Assembly (NCBI RefSeq): GCF_010389155.1
Contig: NC_057764.1
Coordinates: 6,944,001 to 7,008,000 of the forward strand
DNA from: Erigeron canadensis
Taxonomy: Eukaryota > Streptophyta > Magnoliopsida > Asterales > Asteraceae
Length of the DNA stretch: 64,000 bases
Reading direction: 5' to 3'
The position numbers and the translations under genes were made by a program. Within the stretch, counting starts at the first letter, position 1, and the number at the start of each line of letters is the position of its first letter. Positions 21,805 to 33,849 of this stretch are shown piece by piece. A model generated the notes under the pieces. The model had not been told where the DNA came from, searched no databases, and worked only from the letters and a program-made list of their open reading frames with translations.

Positions 21805-22350
21805 CTTATTATCAACTTAATCAACTTCATCTCACGTCTTACATACCACACTTAAACATATTGCACATATATGTATAGCACATGTAGGATATATACTCCT
21901 AATTGTGCCTATCAACAATAAATTATACTTATAATCAACGTAAGCAACTTAATCAACTTATCAACATATCACGTTATCAACTTATCAACTTTGATCAACT
22001 TTAATCAATGTATCGACTTATCAACACATGTCAACTTATCGTCTTATCTACTTATCAACTTTAATCAACGTATCAACTTATCAACTTTAATCAACTTCAA
22101 GCATTCAGTTATACTTTTAACGTTGGTGGTTAGTCACTCCACCCGGAAACACTAGATCAACGTAACTATGCCGCAAAAAATTACTCAAGCGACCACTTTT
22201 TAGTATCCCGTCTTGATGGTTAGTCAGTCCACCCAGAAATACTAGATCAACATAACTATGCCACAAGGAGCCACTCAAGTGATCACATACGCACTAGCTT
22301 TTCAACTAGCACGGGTTAAGCTTAACACAACATATGCTTGAGACTTCTTA

Positions 22351-22605
22351 TCTTTATTAGCTTAGGCTACACTTTCACCTAAACCAATCACTTATCAACA
22401 TCTTTACTTTACTTTATATTAGCTTAGGTTACACTTTCACCTAAACTAATCACATATCAACATCTTTACTTTACTTTATATTAGCTTAGGCTACACTTTC
22501 ACCTAAACTAATCACATATCAACATCTTTACTTTACTTTATATTAGCTTAGGCTACACTTTCACCTAAACTAATCACATATCAACATCTTTACTTTACTT
22601 TAACT
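22351..22605. repeat. 62-bp tandem repeat, about four copies
   Basis: The motif TTAGCTTAGG(C/T)TACACTTTCACC recurs with starts of CTTAGG at 22361, 22423, 22485 and 22547, a constant 62-bp period. Copies are nearly identical, so the expansion is recent. Confidence 0.9.
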
Positions 22606-24316
22606 TTAGGTATATTCATTACCTAATGAGTTTCACACCTACTTCAACGTGTAACCACATTAACGTGCACATCTCATAACATTTCTTAGTGTATCTAGTG
22701 AACTAGACATTTCATACTTAAGTTCACATATAAGCCATCACATATCAACATTTAGGCATATCAACGACTTTATCAACATCACATCACATATCATAAACAT
22801 ATCATGGCGTCGTAATTATAAGCATCATACTTTATATGCACATACTTACTTTTACTTTAAACGTCAACATATCAACATAAATCATTTCAACAACACATAT
22901 CATAAACACTTCATAGAAACATCATTGTAATCATCACACTACGCATGCATATAATTACTTCAACTTTAAACATCATCACAACATAATTAACTACTTCAAC
23001 ATGCATATGTTCCCATATAACCTCCCGCATGATCCGGATAACCCAACACACATAAGATAATCCGATTAAGAGGTTAATTAAAGAAAACTACTTTTGTTGT
23101 GCCTCCAGCGTGAGAAAAGTCATGTATCTTACCTGATGACGAGCACAACGATTAATAAGAAACACTTTAAAGTATCTTGTTCGAGTTCCCGACAACCTAT
23201 CACAAACATATAATCGACATGTAACATAAACGAGACCTTAAAGAACATCTCCAAACTTCCTAAACATCAACATAACTTAACATTTGCTCATTATACTATT
23301 CATTGATATTCTTTTAGTTTTGATTCATCTTTAAAGGACATTACCATTGGAAAATATACTCTCCCACGATTTCGTGGATACCTAATTCGTTAAAGACGGA
23401 GTTACGGTTTGAAATTTAAGACTTTTCAAATACTGAGTAGTTTGCATTCTGGACTTGTGATGCGACATGACCACCATGGTCTCGACATGACCTCTAACCA
23501 AAAACCCAATTCTTTCAATCTGTAATTTGGATGCGACATGACCACCTACGGGTTATTCAATTTTGCATGTTTTCCACTCCAAAACGAATCCAAACACATC
23601 CAAGGTTAACCCCACGACTTATACAATTAAAATTGACATTATAAACATGTTTTCAATGACCAAATAATGTCATCAACGGATCCAGAAATCAAATGCACCA
23701 AATCTATTACCGGTTGATTACCGAAAACCTAATAAACGATAATAAATTGAAATCCGTCATACCCAGCCCTAAAGATCCAAATTAATTGGGTAAAAACCAT
23801 TCAAATGATTCAACAATTGATCAATAAATCATGTCTTACCTGTAGGGAATATTAAAGGATCAAAAACTAGAAGAAACCACCATTGAATCACCCCAGAATT
23901 GCTCTAAGCTTGAAGGAGGCTCTTAGGGTTTTGTGTGTGAAAGTTTCTAAGGATTATGAACTGATTATGAGGCTTATGAAACGTAATATAGCTCTACGCC
24001 ATTTTGACTGTTCAACGCTAGCAAACTGATAAATTAGAAATTAGTCAAATTCAAGTAAATAACTCTTGTAATGAAAAGGTAGGCATGTGAATAGTCATTT
24101 GGAGCGTAATGTAAAAATATGTAATATTGTGTCAATGAAATATTTGAAAAATACTTGAGTTAATAGTATTAACTAAATGAATAAATTATCAAGAGAAACT
24201 GGAACTAATCGTGAGAGTGTTAGTGGGGAATAAAGCCTCCCTCCCACCCTTTCTTTCTCTCATTCTTACACTCCACTTTCTCTCTCTACACTTCCTTTTC
24301 TCTAGAATAAAAGAGC

Positions 24317-24349
<33 letters not shown>

Positions 24350-24350
24350 T
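24317..24350. repeat. (CAT)n microsatellite
   Basis: About eleven uninterrupted TCA/CAT units. The poly-His frame across it is not a gene. Confidence 0.9.
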
Positions 24351-25801
24351 TCTTACTCTTTTCTTCTTCAAATTTTCGGATTTATCATCAAGTGGGTAAG
24401 GAAATTAACTTGTAAATCTAGTAATAATAATGATAATCTTCAAGAATTGCAAGAGAAAGTCACCATTCATCCTTTCTTTGTCTCAAATTCAGATTTCATA
24501 CTTGTACGATGAATTAGTAAGTGATTTCACTCTTAAAAGGTTTAATTTATGTTGTTAAAGGTAACCCATAGTTAGATCTTGTTGATTAATGGCAAAATCT
24601 TTTAGTTTGGTTAATAACTAGTTAAATTAGGTTTTCAAAGAGGGGTTTTTGATTTTGGAAGTGGGTTTTGGTTTAAAGTTGATATTATAGCTTGTTTATA
24701 CTAGTAATATTTTGTGTTATGAGTTGGGGCTTTGATTTGGGGTTTAGATAGGTCAATTTTGGTGTTTAAACCCGTTTTTTGAAGAACAGACCCGATATGC
24801 GCCACATATGTATTTCATGTGTCGCATATTTTACCCCAGAAAACTCAGTTTTTGTGATGGTAATAACTTTTGAACCGTAAGTCCGTTTTTGACGATTCAA
24901 GCGGCTACAGAAGCGTAAATGAGTCTACTTTCCAATGGTATAGGCCTCTGAGTTCAGAAGATAGTTTGAACAAATCGAAAGTGTTGATAAAGCAACAGTG
25001 GTCAAGTCCTGATGGGTTATTTTGAAACAAAACGTAACGATTCCACCTTGGTTGGATCAAAGCCTTATAAAACGGACATAATAAAGCTTTTATAGTAGTA
25101 TTAGGTCAATATTGATAGGACCTCACCTCTTGATATGCTTTAGGATTAATGTAATACATGTATGATATGTTTCAGCTAGCTATCGTGGACTTCGATTCTA
25201 CTTTCTTTCATCTTGGGATTATATTGCATGCGTCAGGTGAGTTCCATAGCTCCCTACTAAATTGAGATTCGGGATGAAAAGTTTACACATACGTGCTTGT
25301 TTGATTGTTTGATTAATTTGATTGACGACCTATTGTTTGATTAAATGATGGGTAGTTTTGATTGATTATTGGATTGATGGATAGCCTTGATTGATTGTTT
25401 GATTGATGGATAGTCTTGATTGATTGTTTGATTGATGGGTGGTCTTGATTGATTGAATAATGGATTGATTGACACGTTTGGTTGATTACGCATATGATTG
25501 TGATATTGTGATAATTATTTAGGATAGATGTACATACATGGAAGTCGGTTATACCTTCAAAGGGTTTGAGATGTGGTGGGAAGGTTGCGGGTGACCCTAT
25601 ATATAAGCATTGAGAACTCGTTGAAAGTTGAATGCTCCTAAGTGTATGTGCGTATAGCTTTGGTTGGTTAATGATTGATGGATTTGTGATTGAGGTAACA
25701 TGCATTGTTTGTTATGGATGAGACGTACGTATCCCCATGCTAATGGGAAACATGAGCGGGAACGTTCGCACCCCTCTTGTATGGGAAACGTGTGCAAGGC
25801 C

Positions 25802-26697
25802 TGTTATGGGTGAAATTTCAGGTTTCATTATCTTGGGACCTCAAGATCATGGACCTTCAGGATCTTGACACGCCTTGACGAATTACTAACGATAAACTTC
25901 AAGTTTTGTTTCTATGAGAATATTATGCAGGTAACTTGATATTTATCACAAGGGAAATATCTCTAAGGGTACAAAAGAGATTCAACACATGTCTTATTTG
26001 ATCAACACGCAAAGAAGACTTAGTCCAGCATCATATTCGGACTTTAAGAGGAATTCAGCATGAGGAGAATATCTTCAATCGGCTACAATATCAGTCAAGA
26101 TATGCTCCAACGTTCACCAGATGAAGACCAGGAAGATCCCTGTAATATTAGTTACTAGGCTGCTTTATATAAACGAGGACCTGATCGATCATAGGATATA
26201 CAACATTACACACACTCACATATTTACTTGCTTATTTTCTCTGCTCATACTTGTAAACAACCAACACACTTTTCTTTAGTTAGAAAGATCGATCAAGTCG
26301 CTCTATCATTGTAACCAATTTACACCATTAATAAAAGAACAAGGCAGGGACGATTGCTTCCTTCCGGGGTTTTTATGCCGGCAATCCATAAAGGATTAAG
26401 GACTTTTCCTCGATAACAAATCTCGGTGTTCTTTGTTCCTTTCTCTTTATTTTCCGCATTTATTTACGTTTATCTTGCTTAATCTATCTTATATTTGATT
26501 ATATAGTTATTTGCGAAATCTTTTGACTACCTTTTTTTGTTTAAGTCGACATAATCTTGATTTATCATACTTATTTTAAACGCATCTTTGAATCTAAACC
26601 AATTTTATAAGCCCTTAACCTCACGAACGAAATTTTGGTTACATAATTGATCTAAGTCTTCAAGGTTGATTATCTTGGATAATTTTTGACCAAAACA
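25802..26697 (+). mobile_element. Solo LTR with 5-bp target-site duplication
   Basis: The 896-bp unit begins TGTTATGGGTGAAA and ends GACCAAAACA and is flanked by AGGCC at 25797-25801 and 26698-26702. It contains a TTTATATAAACG promoter box near 26163 and an AATAAAAG polyadenylation-like signal near 26329. No internal region is attached, so it is the product of LTR-LTR recombination. Confidence 0.85.
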
Positions 26698-27490
26698 AGG
26701 CCGTTCGCTCCCCGGGAAACGTAAACACGCATACGTATTGATATGGTTATTGATGAGACGCAAGTGCCCCCAAGCTAATGGGAAACGTGAGCGAGAACGT
26801 ACGCACCCCTTTTGTATGGGAAGCGTGTGCGAGGTCGTACGCTCCCCGGGGGACTTGCAAATTTTGATGATGGTTGAGAGACACACGATTTACACTCATC
26901 CATTGCTTGATCATGTCGCATACATACATACTTTGTGCATTCCTTTGCTATGCATACTCTTTGATGTTGATATTACTCATGCATAAGTGTGACACGCATC
27001 ACTCATTCTTGTTGATACATTATTGGCTTGCTATGTGATTGGTTTTACTTTCAGTTACCTATCTTGGTTGATGTTGAGCCTTGTAAGTGTTACTTGTAAG
27101 CCTTTACTTACCTTACTTATCATGATATTTGTCGATGGTTACTTGTGAACCATTACTACAAACTCACCAACCTAGTGTTGACTTTGTTTAGTACACTTTT
27201 CAGGTTATCAAGTGAATGCATGGCATGATGTTTGATTGATTGATGCTTGTGCTTGGGCTTGGACTTACATGGATCCAGGATTCATTTGCCCTTTATTTTG
27301 CGTTATGCATTTTGTGCTTGATTGTTGAGGTTGGATTCTCCGAATCCCTTCTTTTCCATATAGTTCATGTTCTACAATAATTTCATGCATATGCTATATC
27401 TTTTCGGTAGCATTCTGAACCTAGCTCCAAGTGTTACAAATGACAACTTAACGGTCAACATCAAAAAGTTTTGGGATGTTACAATTCGAG

Positions 27491-28812
27491 TCGAATTCGA
27501 GCTTAATTATTGAATTGTTTTTAATTGAGCCCAAGCTAGAACTTCATATACTTAACTTAATTATGTTTGCGAGCCTAAACGAGTTTATATATAGGTTATT
27601 TAATATATGTATATATATGTACTATATATAATATATTCAGTTGTTTTAAAATAGTTATATATATATATATATATATATTTGTAAATTAACAAAAGATATT
27701 CGACTAACAAGTCTTTTTTTTCATGATTATTTGATATTCAAACATAGTTTTGATCACTTGCTGAACTCGAGCTCTAGCCAAACTCGAGTAAAACATTAAA
27801 AAGTCAATACGCATTTGTACATTTGTCAGATAGAAAGAAAAAAGTCCAAAACTTCTTCTGAAAACATATGATCAAAAGTAATAATTAAGAATGAGAAAAA
27901 AATGTGCACGAAGTCATAAATTATATGAATAAATAGGACTGTCAAATTAAACAGAAATCATATAAGGATCATGAATCCCAAACTTCCTGTAAAAAATTGT
28001 GATTCTAAATAAAAGGGTAAAAAAAAACCAAATTTATAAATATTCTCAATTAAATGAGTCTCTTATATATATTTTTAGGATATACCAAATACAACCAAAT
28101 ATCAAAATCTTATAAAATTACATATACAAATGTTAGTATTGAGGTGTGCTTGGGGTTGGCCTTGGCCCATCCAAGGTTGTACGTGGCTTCGCCACTGCTC
28201 AGGCGTCAACAACTCACTATATGTCTCTATGTAAAAATGTCCTTGTTTTATTTGGCATTTGGGCCCAACAAGTTTAATATTCTAACTCATTTCCCGTCCA
28301 CCCAGCATATCCGAAAACCGAAATCGGGTTAACCCGACCCGGAGTATATACCACTGCTTCAGATTTTTGGTTGAGTTATTATATTATTTCGGGTTTCGCT
28401 TTTTCCAGCACTGGGTCAATTGGTTAGATTTTGACTCATGCACATTCTTATGTATATTTAAGCCTCTTTATGGCTACTTCATGATTTCACTTCCCAAATT
28501 TTCTCTATTTTCTTAGAGGGAACCATGAGTGTTACTTTTTAGTAAGATTACCTTAATTATAGTATATATCATGACTATCATCTACTTAGGATTTAGTTAT
28601 AGAATAAGACCATTGAGCATTCATCTAGTACTCATGTGTTTTAAAAATGTTAGTGTTAGTATATTCAACATGAATGTTGGAGAGAAAAAAAACCCATTAA
28701 AGTAGACTTATATTAAACAACCTCAAAACAAATACACACTGAATAATAGATTAATAAAATTCATTCCAAAATTCAATTTGGACCTTGCAAACTAAGGCTC
28801 ATTACTTCAACA
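27491..28812. other. Intergenic region downstream of the second LHT gene
   Basis: AT-rich, with an (AT)n run at about 27658-27679 and paired CTCGAG/GAGCT motifs at 27484-27520 and 27763-27792 that may be ends of a small hAT-like element. No gene seen. Confidence 0.4.
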
Positions 28813-31800
28813 CTACTTTGGCTTGAAGAAATCAAACTTAACACCATCACGGATAACGATATAACCTCCTGCTGCCGTCAAGAGTGCACTCAAGATGAGT
28901 CCAATTACCGCAAGTCCCCAATTTAAACACCATATGGGGCTATACACCTTTGGTTTCTTCACCTTTAGCCACATGATGCATGGATACACCAAAGTAACGG
29001 GCAACGCGATCCCACCAGCCAAACCAGCCATATTGCTTACAAACGGGACTGCCACCGCGACCAAGAAACAAGAAAATCCAAAACATGTTCTTATGATCAC
29101 CCTGAGCCACCATGGACAAGGCCTTTTAAATCTTTTCACGTATACTGCCTCCATCTCATCAAATGCTGGCATTGCGTAAATTTGGAATGAGCTAAAGGTG
29201 TTGATGATCACAAATGAACATGTTAGTGCTAGGACCGATTTTTTCACATCTGTTATGTGGTACACGAATAGTGCAGTCAACATCCCACCGGGTGGAATCT
29301 GTCAAATAATAATCCATAAACGAGATTTAACGGGTTGTTTGGTTCACAGAATTTATATGAACGTAATAGTGAAGAAGTAGATATTTACCATTGCACCATA
29401 AGCCCAATAGCCTCCGATAGCAAGCGGAAACAAACACAATGCGATAAGTGAGTACGAAACTTTGACACCGTTCCACATTGGTACCGATGATGGATGCTTT
29501 TCGTTTGAGGGCATGGTAGCCTGAGAATATATCGATGCAACATTCATTATTAGTTAAGCCATCAATATTGGTAATGATTTGTTAATTTGAAAAAATAATT
29601 ACATGGGATACACCTTAATACAATAATGATGGTTGAATATTCACAGTAAATCAAGAGGTGGATCGACAAAGAAATTAGTTGCAATAGAACTCGAATAAAG
29701 ATAATATATACTATTACAATAACTCAAAAATGATTAATCTTCATCCCGGGTTAACCATAATCTAATGGGAAAACCTCTATATCTAACAAATCTTTTAATA
29801 TTTATATTTATAATCTACTATACATAGTTTAATTATAACATATATATATAACTTAAAATTGAAATATACATATTTGTATAGATATTTATATATTTTATAA
29901 CTTTTAGATAGAGGAATTCATGCCAATGAAATCTCAAAAAGTTGAGCATCCACCAAACTTACGGGGTGGTGGGGTAGTATTTTATACCTTACGACATTCG
30001 GACTAATTTGTTTCGAAAGGTAACAACATTCCGACCAATATAGGACCACTATTGAAATACTCAAATGGTATCTCCTAGGTTTCCCCAAAGCGTCACTACA
30101 ACGAAAATATTATTTCCCCACATGTAAAAATTATGAATTTATTCACTTTTGAAAATAATATTTAACTAGCGTATGAGATTAACGTATCAAAAACATGTTA
30201 TGAAGTATAATATATATTTAACTAGCGTTGTGTCAAATATTATGATCCACCAAATTAGAATGGTCAAAACATTATTATTTAAAGTAGTTTGTGACAGGAT
30301 ATATAATTTGATTCTATTATTTGATTTGATATATATATTAATATATGTGGCCACGAGGATAAATGTATTAATTATAGACCATATGGTCTATTATAAAAAG
30401 GCTTTAGAACTTTTTTATGCATATTATTTAATAATAGTTATACTAAAATATTGCAAATAGATACATAACTAATATCTTTTGTCTAATTAATAGTTTTAAT
30501 CCAACGAGGACAAAAATATTAATAATAGATCTTATCAAGCGTTTTGGAATCTTGTTTGTTGATACTGTATCTATTTCTATATTCTTTTAATATTGATAGT
30601 TATAGTTAAAATATAAAAGTGAGAATTATAAAGCTAGGCTAGCTGTTTTAATTACCTGAACCTCCAATATAAGATTGTGTCCTCTAAATGCAAAGGCAAC
30701 GATACCTAGCGCATTTAGCACATCAAAAATCTTGGTGATTTCGACGCCAGCCCTAACCGGATTATATGAAACATTAGGTAGTCTGCCTTCCTTTACAGAC
30801 ACGATCCATATGGTTGTGCAGTATCCGAGGGCAGTGATGGCTCCAATGAGCGAGACACCGGCTATTGAGTTTAGATTAGGCAGTTGAGACAGGATTACGG
30901 CACCACAAGTAAACACCAAATACCATTCAACCACTGTGAGCTTTTCCGGATTGCAACCAGAGTCACTACAAACAACTTGGAAGAATATTTTGGATGTTGA
31001 TGCTCCAATAATGATACATGCTATACATGTACCTACTGATAAGTAGACAATTGGGAATAGGGTAAGGATCTTCCCTAGCCTTTCACCTGCGATGGAGACA
31101 TTATTAATTATTATTCTAGCAATAATAATGACATTAAAATCATGTTTAAAAAAAATAGTTCACTCATTATACTTGCTATTTTCGAATACTTACAATACCA
31201 AAAGGAATAAAAAATAACTGATCTAACACTCTAATCTCATGCACCGTCTTGACGCATCATTCTCACACGTACATGGATCACAAAACATATATGATTACCA
31301 ATGACTTTTAAAAATAAACTTATGACAATGAAGGTAACATTCACATGTATTTCCTATTTATTTTTTTCTAATTTTTATAAAAAATTACAAACATACCATT
31401 TAATTTTTAAAAATTATATGGTACGAAAATTGGAGTAGGGCAGTTGACCCCATTGTACCCAAAGTGTATCCGTCCTTGGATCTAACACTCTAATCTTATG
31501 TACTATCTTGACGCATCATTCTCACACGTACATGGATCACAAAATATATATGGTTTAATTTTTTCACTTGGTTTTGACAAGTTTTGAACTTTTGATTTAC
31601 AGCTTTAAGCTCATGTAGTCACATGGGTTCTCCCGTTTGGTTAATGATCTGAATTAATATCAATCACAATATAAATTAATAATTAGGGAGCGTTTGATTC
31701 AAATAAAGGAATTTGATGTAGTTATTTTAGAATATCTGTCAATTTAATATGACCAAAAAGAATTCAAATTTCAGTCCACTAAATATTGATAGCTTTCGTG

Positions 31801-33764
31801 AACCAAGCATTACCTGAAAGTACAAACAGGAGGTAGGATTTGAAAAACGAAAACAATAATATAAGATCCTTTTGTTGAATATCTAAAATGCTTGTGGCCT
31901 TGTGGGTAAAGTATTTTGTATCTATGTCAATATCATTATTTATTGTAATTAATCCTTAAGCTCAGTGAAATTTACATGAACCGAATCAAAGACGCTATGA
32001 GACCATTGTGCATGCCAACAGGACAAACTCAGAAAATCGTTTCTAATTGTTTCATGTCGTGTCAAGGGTACGTGGCGGTGTCACCTGTCGTACGTGTTAG
32101 AAATTGCCAAACCCGGCCTAGTCGACTACTCCGATATACATGCTAACTGGGGTTCCATATATATGACTGTTTTCCACCATTTTCTTATCCAACTTTATTA
32201 AAATATACTGTAATAGCTATAGGTTTTAATCTTTGAGACCTCATATGAAAAAACAGCAAGTCTAATTAATTACCGGCCACTGCGCTAATTAAGAAACCTC
32301 AACTTGACACCTATCTTTAATTTAAAAAGCCCAACCAACTTAATTATTTTAAGTACCAAATTAATAGACACTAATTAACAACAACAAATGAAAAGGCCCT
32401 AGCTAGCTAGTAAAATATATAATTGGTATACTGCTTACCAAATGTGGCACGGGCCAGTTGCATGTATCTACTGTATCGCACGCCAGTTTCAGATGATTCA
32501 TGAAGATTTACTAGCAAGTTCAAAGTATACAGTTGCCATATGAATGTTAAAGTCAACGTTATCACTCCCCAAGCCCTGTGAAATATACATGAAATGAAAT
32601 TACTAACTCAACTATATTATAACAAAAAAAGAAAAGAAAAGAATGAATGCTAGTTAATTTCAATACTGAGGCGATATATATTTTTTCAATTTTAACATAT
32701 ATGCTTATTCATAATCTTTCAACCATATATATGGTAAATTATGTGTGTTCCAAAATGTTGAACATACTTCTGTTCCATTAATATGGATCGGATGTACGTA
32801 GTCTTTAGATTTCATGCTGATCATGCCCAATAGTGGTTTTGTCCTCTTTTTCCTTTTTCTCTGACTAACAGTTTCATACATAAAATTAATATAAGTTCAT
32901 GACCTAAGTTTTTATTAATGAATTCTTTAATTTAATTCATCAAAACATTTTTTATTTTCGGAAGGTAACAGGTATATCATTATTTTCTATACGATTAAAG
33001 CATCATACGAGATTGAAACAACCACTATAGAAAAATTTTTGAACACTTCTAATGGAAAATATTTAATCCTTCTGCGATGCAGAAGGATTACTATGTTAAT
33101 TATTGAGGACATACGCCCGTTAATATACATCTTGTGAGTCGTAGCTTGAATTGGAAAAATCGTAAATATATATGTTTGTAAGTTGACTTAAGATCAACAA
33201 AGGATTCAACTAATATGAAATGTATTGTTTCAAAGTCAGGTTCAAGAAAAAACTTGTAACAAATTAAATGATTAATTACAAATTATGTATGCTAATTATT
33301 AATTTAGTAATTACTTACCAGCCAAGAATGGTGAAAGCAACCGGAAGAATAAGTGCTTGAATCCCAATCCCTGCACAAAGAGTATGAAAAGCGGCATAAT
33401 ACGCATTTCCATTTCTTGATGCAGTAATAGGCAACCATGCGTCCCTTTTGTTAAATGTCGTCATACGAAGAACCTTTCTTACTGGACTACCCAAGGGTGT
33501 CATAAATTTCGGTGTCCTAGCTTTAATAAAAGCCATGGGTGTCCTTGCCCCACTAGGCGGCACGGTATCTGGGTGATCAGGTGAATTTCCATGCCCTGGG
33601 GTAACCGAAAACGTGACCTCATGGCCAGTTTTCGGTTTAGTGGGTGTGGTTTTTGCAGAGTTTGGAATATCTGGGGATATAGGCGCCGATGGAGAGTGAG
33701 GTGGGGATGAAGGAGCCGAGATTATTCGGTCTGAGCCATTATGAGTCAAGACATGATCAGCCAT
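28813..33764 (-). CDS. LHT8: LHT8-type lysine/histidine transporter-like amino acid permease
   Basis: Five minus-strand exons (33764-33319, 32575-32439, 31086-30656, 29520-29389, 29298-28813) with GT-AG introns join into 543 aa plus stop. The product is an AAAP family H+/amino acid symporter of the plasma membrane, about ten to eleven helices. It is very close to Arabidopsis LHT8/AATL1 as I know it: ARTPKFMTPLGSPVRKVLRM and DAWLPITASRNGNAYYAAFH at residues 90-130, CAGIGIQALILPVAFTILGW, IVAFAFRGHNLILEVQ, and a C-terminal FFKPK. The first about 85 residues are Ser/Pro/Thr-rich with several SPP/TP motifs, a likely cytosolic phosphorylated tail. Exon phases equal those of the gene at 225-3405. 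No break is visible. Intron 2 (1.35 kb) holds a 75-bp direct repeat. A TATTTAAA box lies about 75 bp upstream of the ATG. Confidence 0.93.
31217..31553. repeat. 75-bp direct repeat inside intron 2 of LHT8
   Basis: GATCTAACACTCTAATCT followed by CTTGACGCATCATTCTCACA and ACGTACATGGATCACAAAA occurs at 31217-31294 and again at 31478-31553 with few differences. It is an intronic duplication with no evident function. Confidence 0.8.
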
Positions 33765-33835
33765 TTTGAGAAGCTAAGAGGCTTGAGTGATGTGTGCTCA
33801 CTTGGATTGTGAAGTTTGGAGGGGATTAATTAGTG

Positions 33836-33843
33836 TTTAAATA
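33836..33843 (-). promoter_or_regulatory. TATA-like box upstream of LHT8
   Basis: Minus-strand TATTTAAA, about 75 bp before the start codon at 33764, is well placed for a core promoter. Confidence 0.45.
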
Positions 33844-33849
33844 GAGAAC

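Larger units (their letters stand above)
21330..24010 (-). repeat. Unclassified long repeat block, possibly a Gypsy LTR remnant
   Basis: No ORF of note. Read on the minus strand it begins like a transcribed leader (AAACCCTAAGAGCC, GTTTCTTCTAG...) and ends CCTTTTCCGCTACTTTTTAAAC. It contains simple repeats and the 62-bp array. A stretch around 23340-23420 is similar, in opposite orientation, to 24850-24945 (CAAACCGTAACTCCGTCTTTA on minus against GAACCGTAAGTCCGTTTTTG on plus), so this block and 24200-27490 look like inverted relatives. The class is a guess. Confidence 0.35.
24200..27490 (+). repeat. Unclassified long repeat block, plus orientation
   Basis: It has a pyrimidine-rich leader (CCTCCCTCCCACC..., CTCTCTCTAC), a GT-rich GTCAGGTGAGTTCC donor-like motif near 25231, arrays of TTGATTGATTG units at 25300-25480, and ends GTTTTGGGATGTTACA. 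Two copies of a GGGAAACGTG(A/T)G module lie either side of the solo LTR insertion. No protein domain is visible. The structure resembles the long LTRs of some Gypsy elements, but I cannot define both ends. Confidence 0.35.

Noticed and set aside
24211..24399. ORF encoding a poly-histidine run
   Set aside because: It is a (CAT)n microsatellite read in frame, not a protein.
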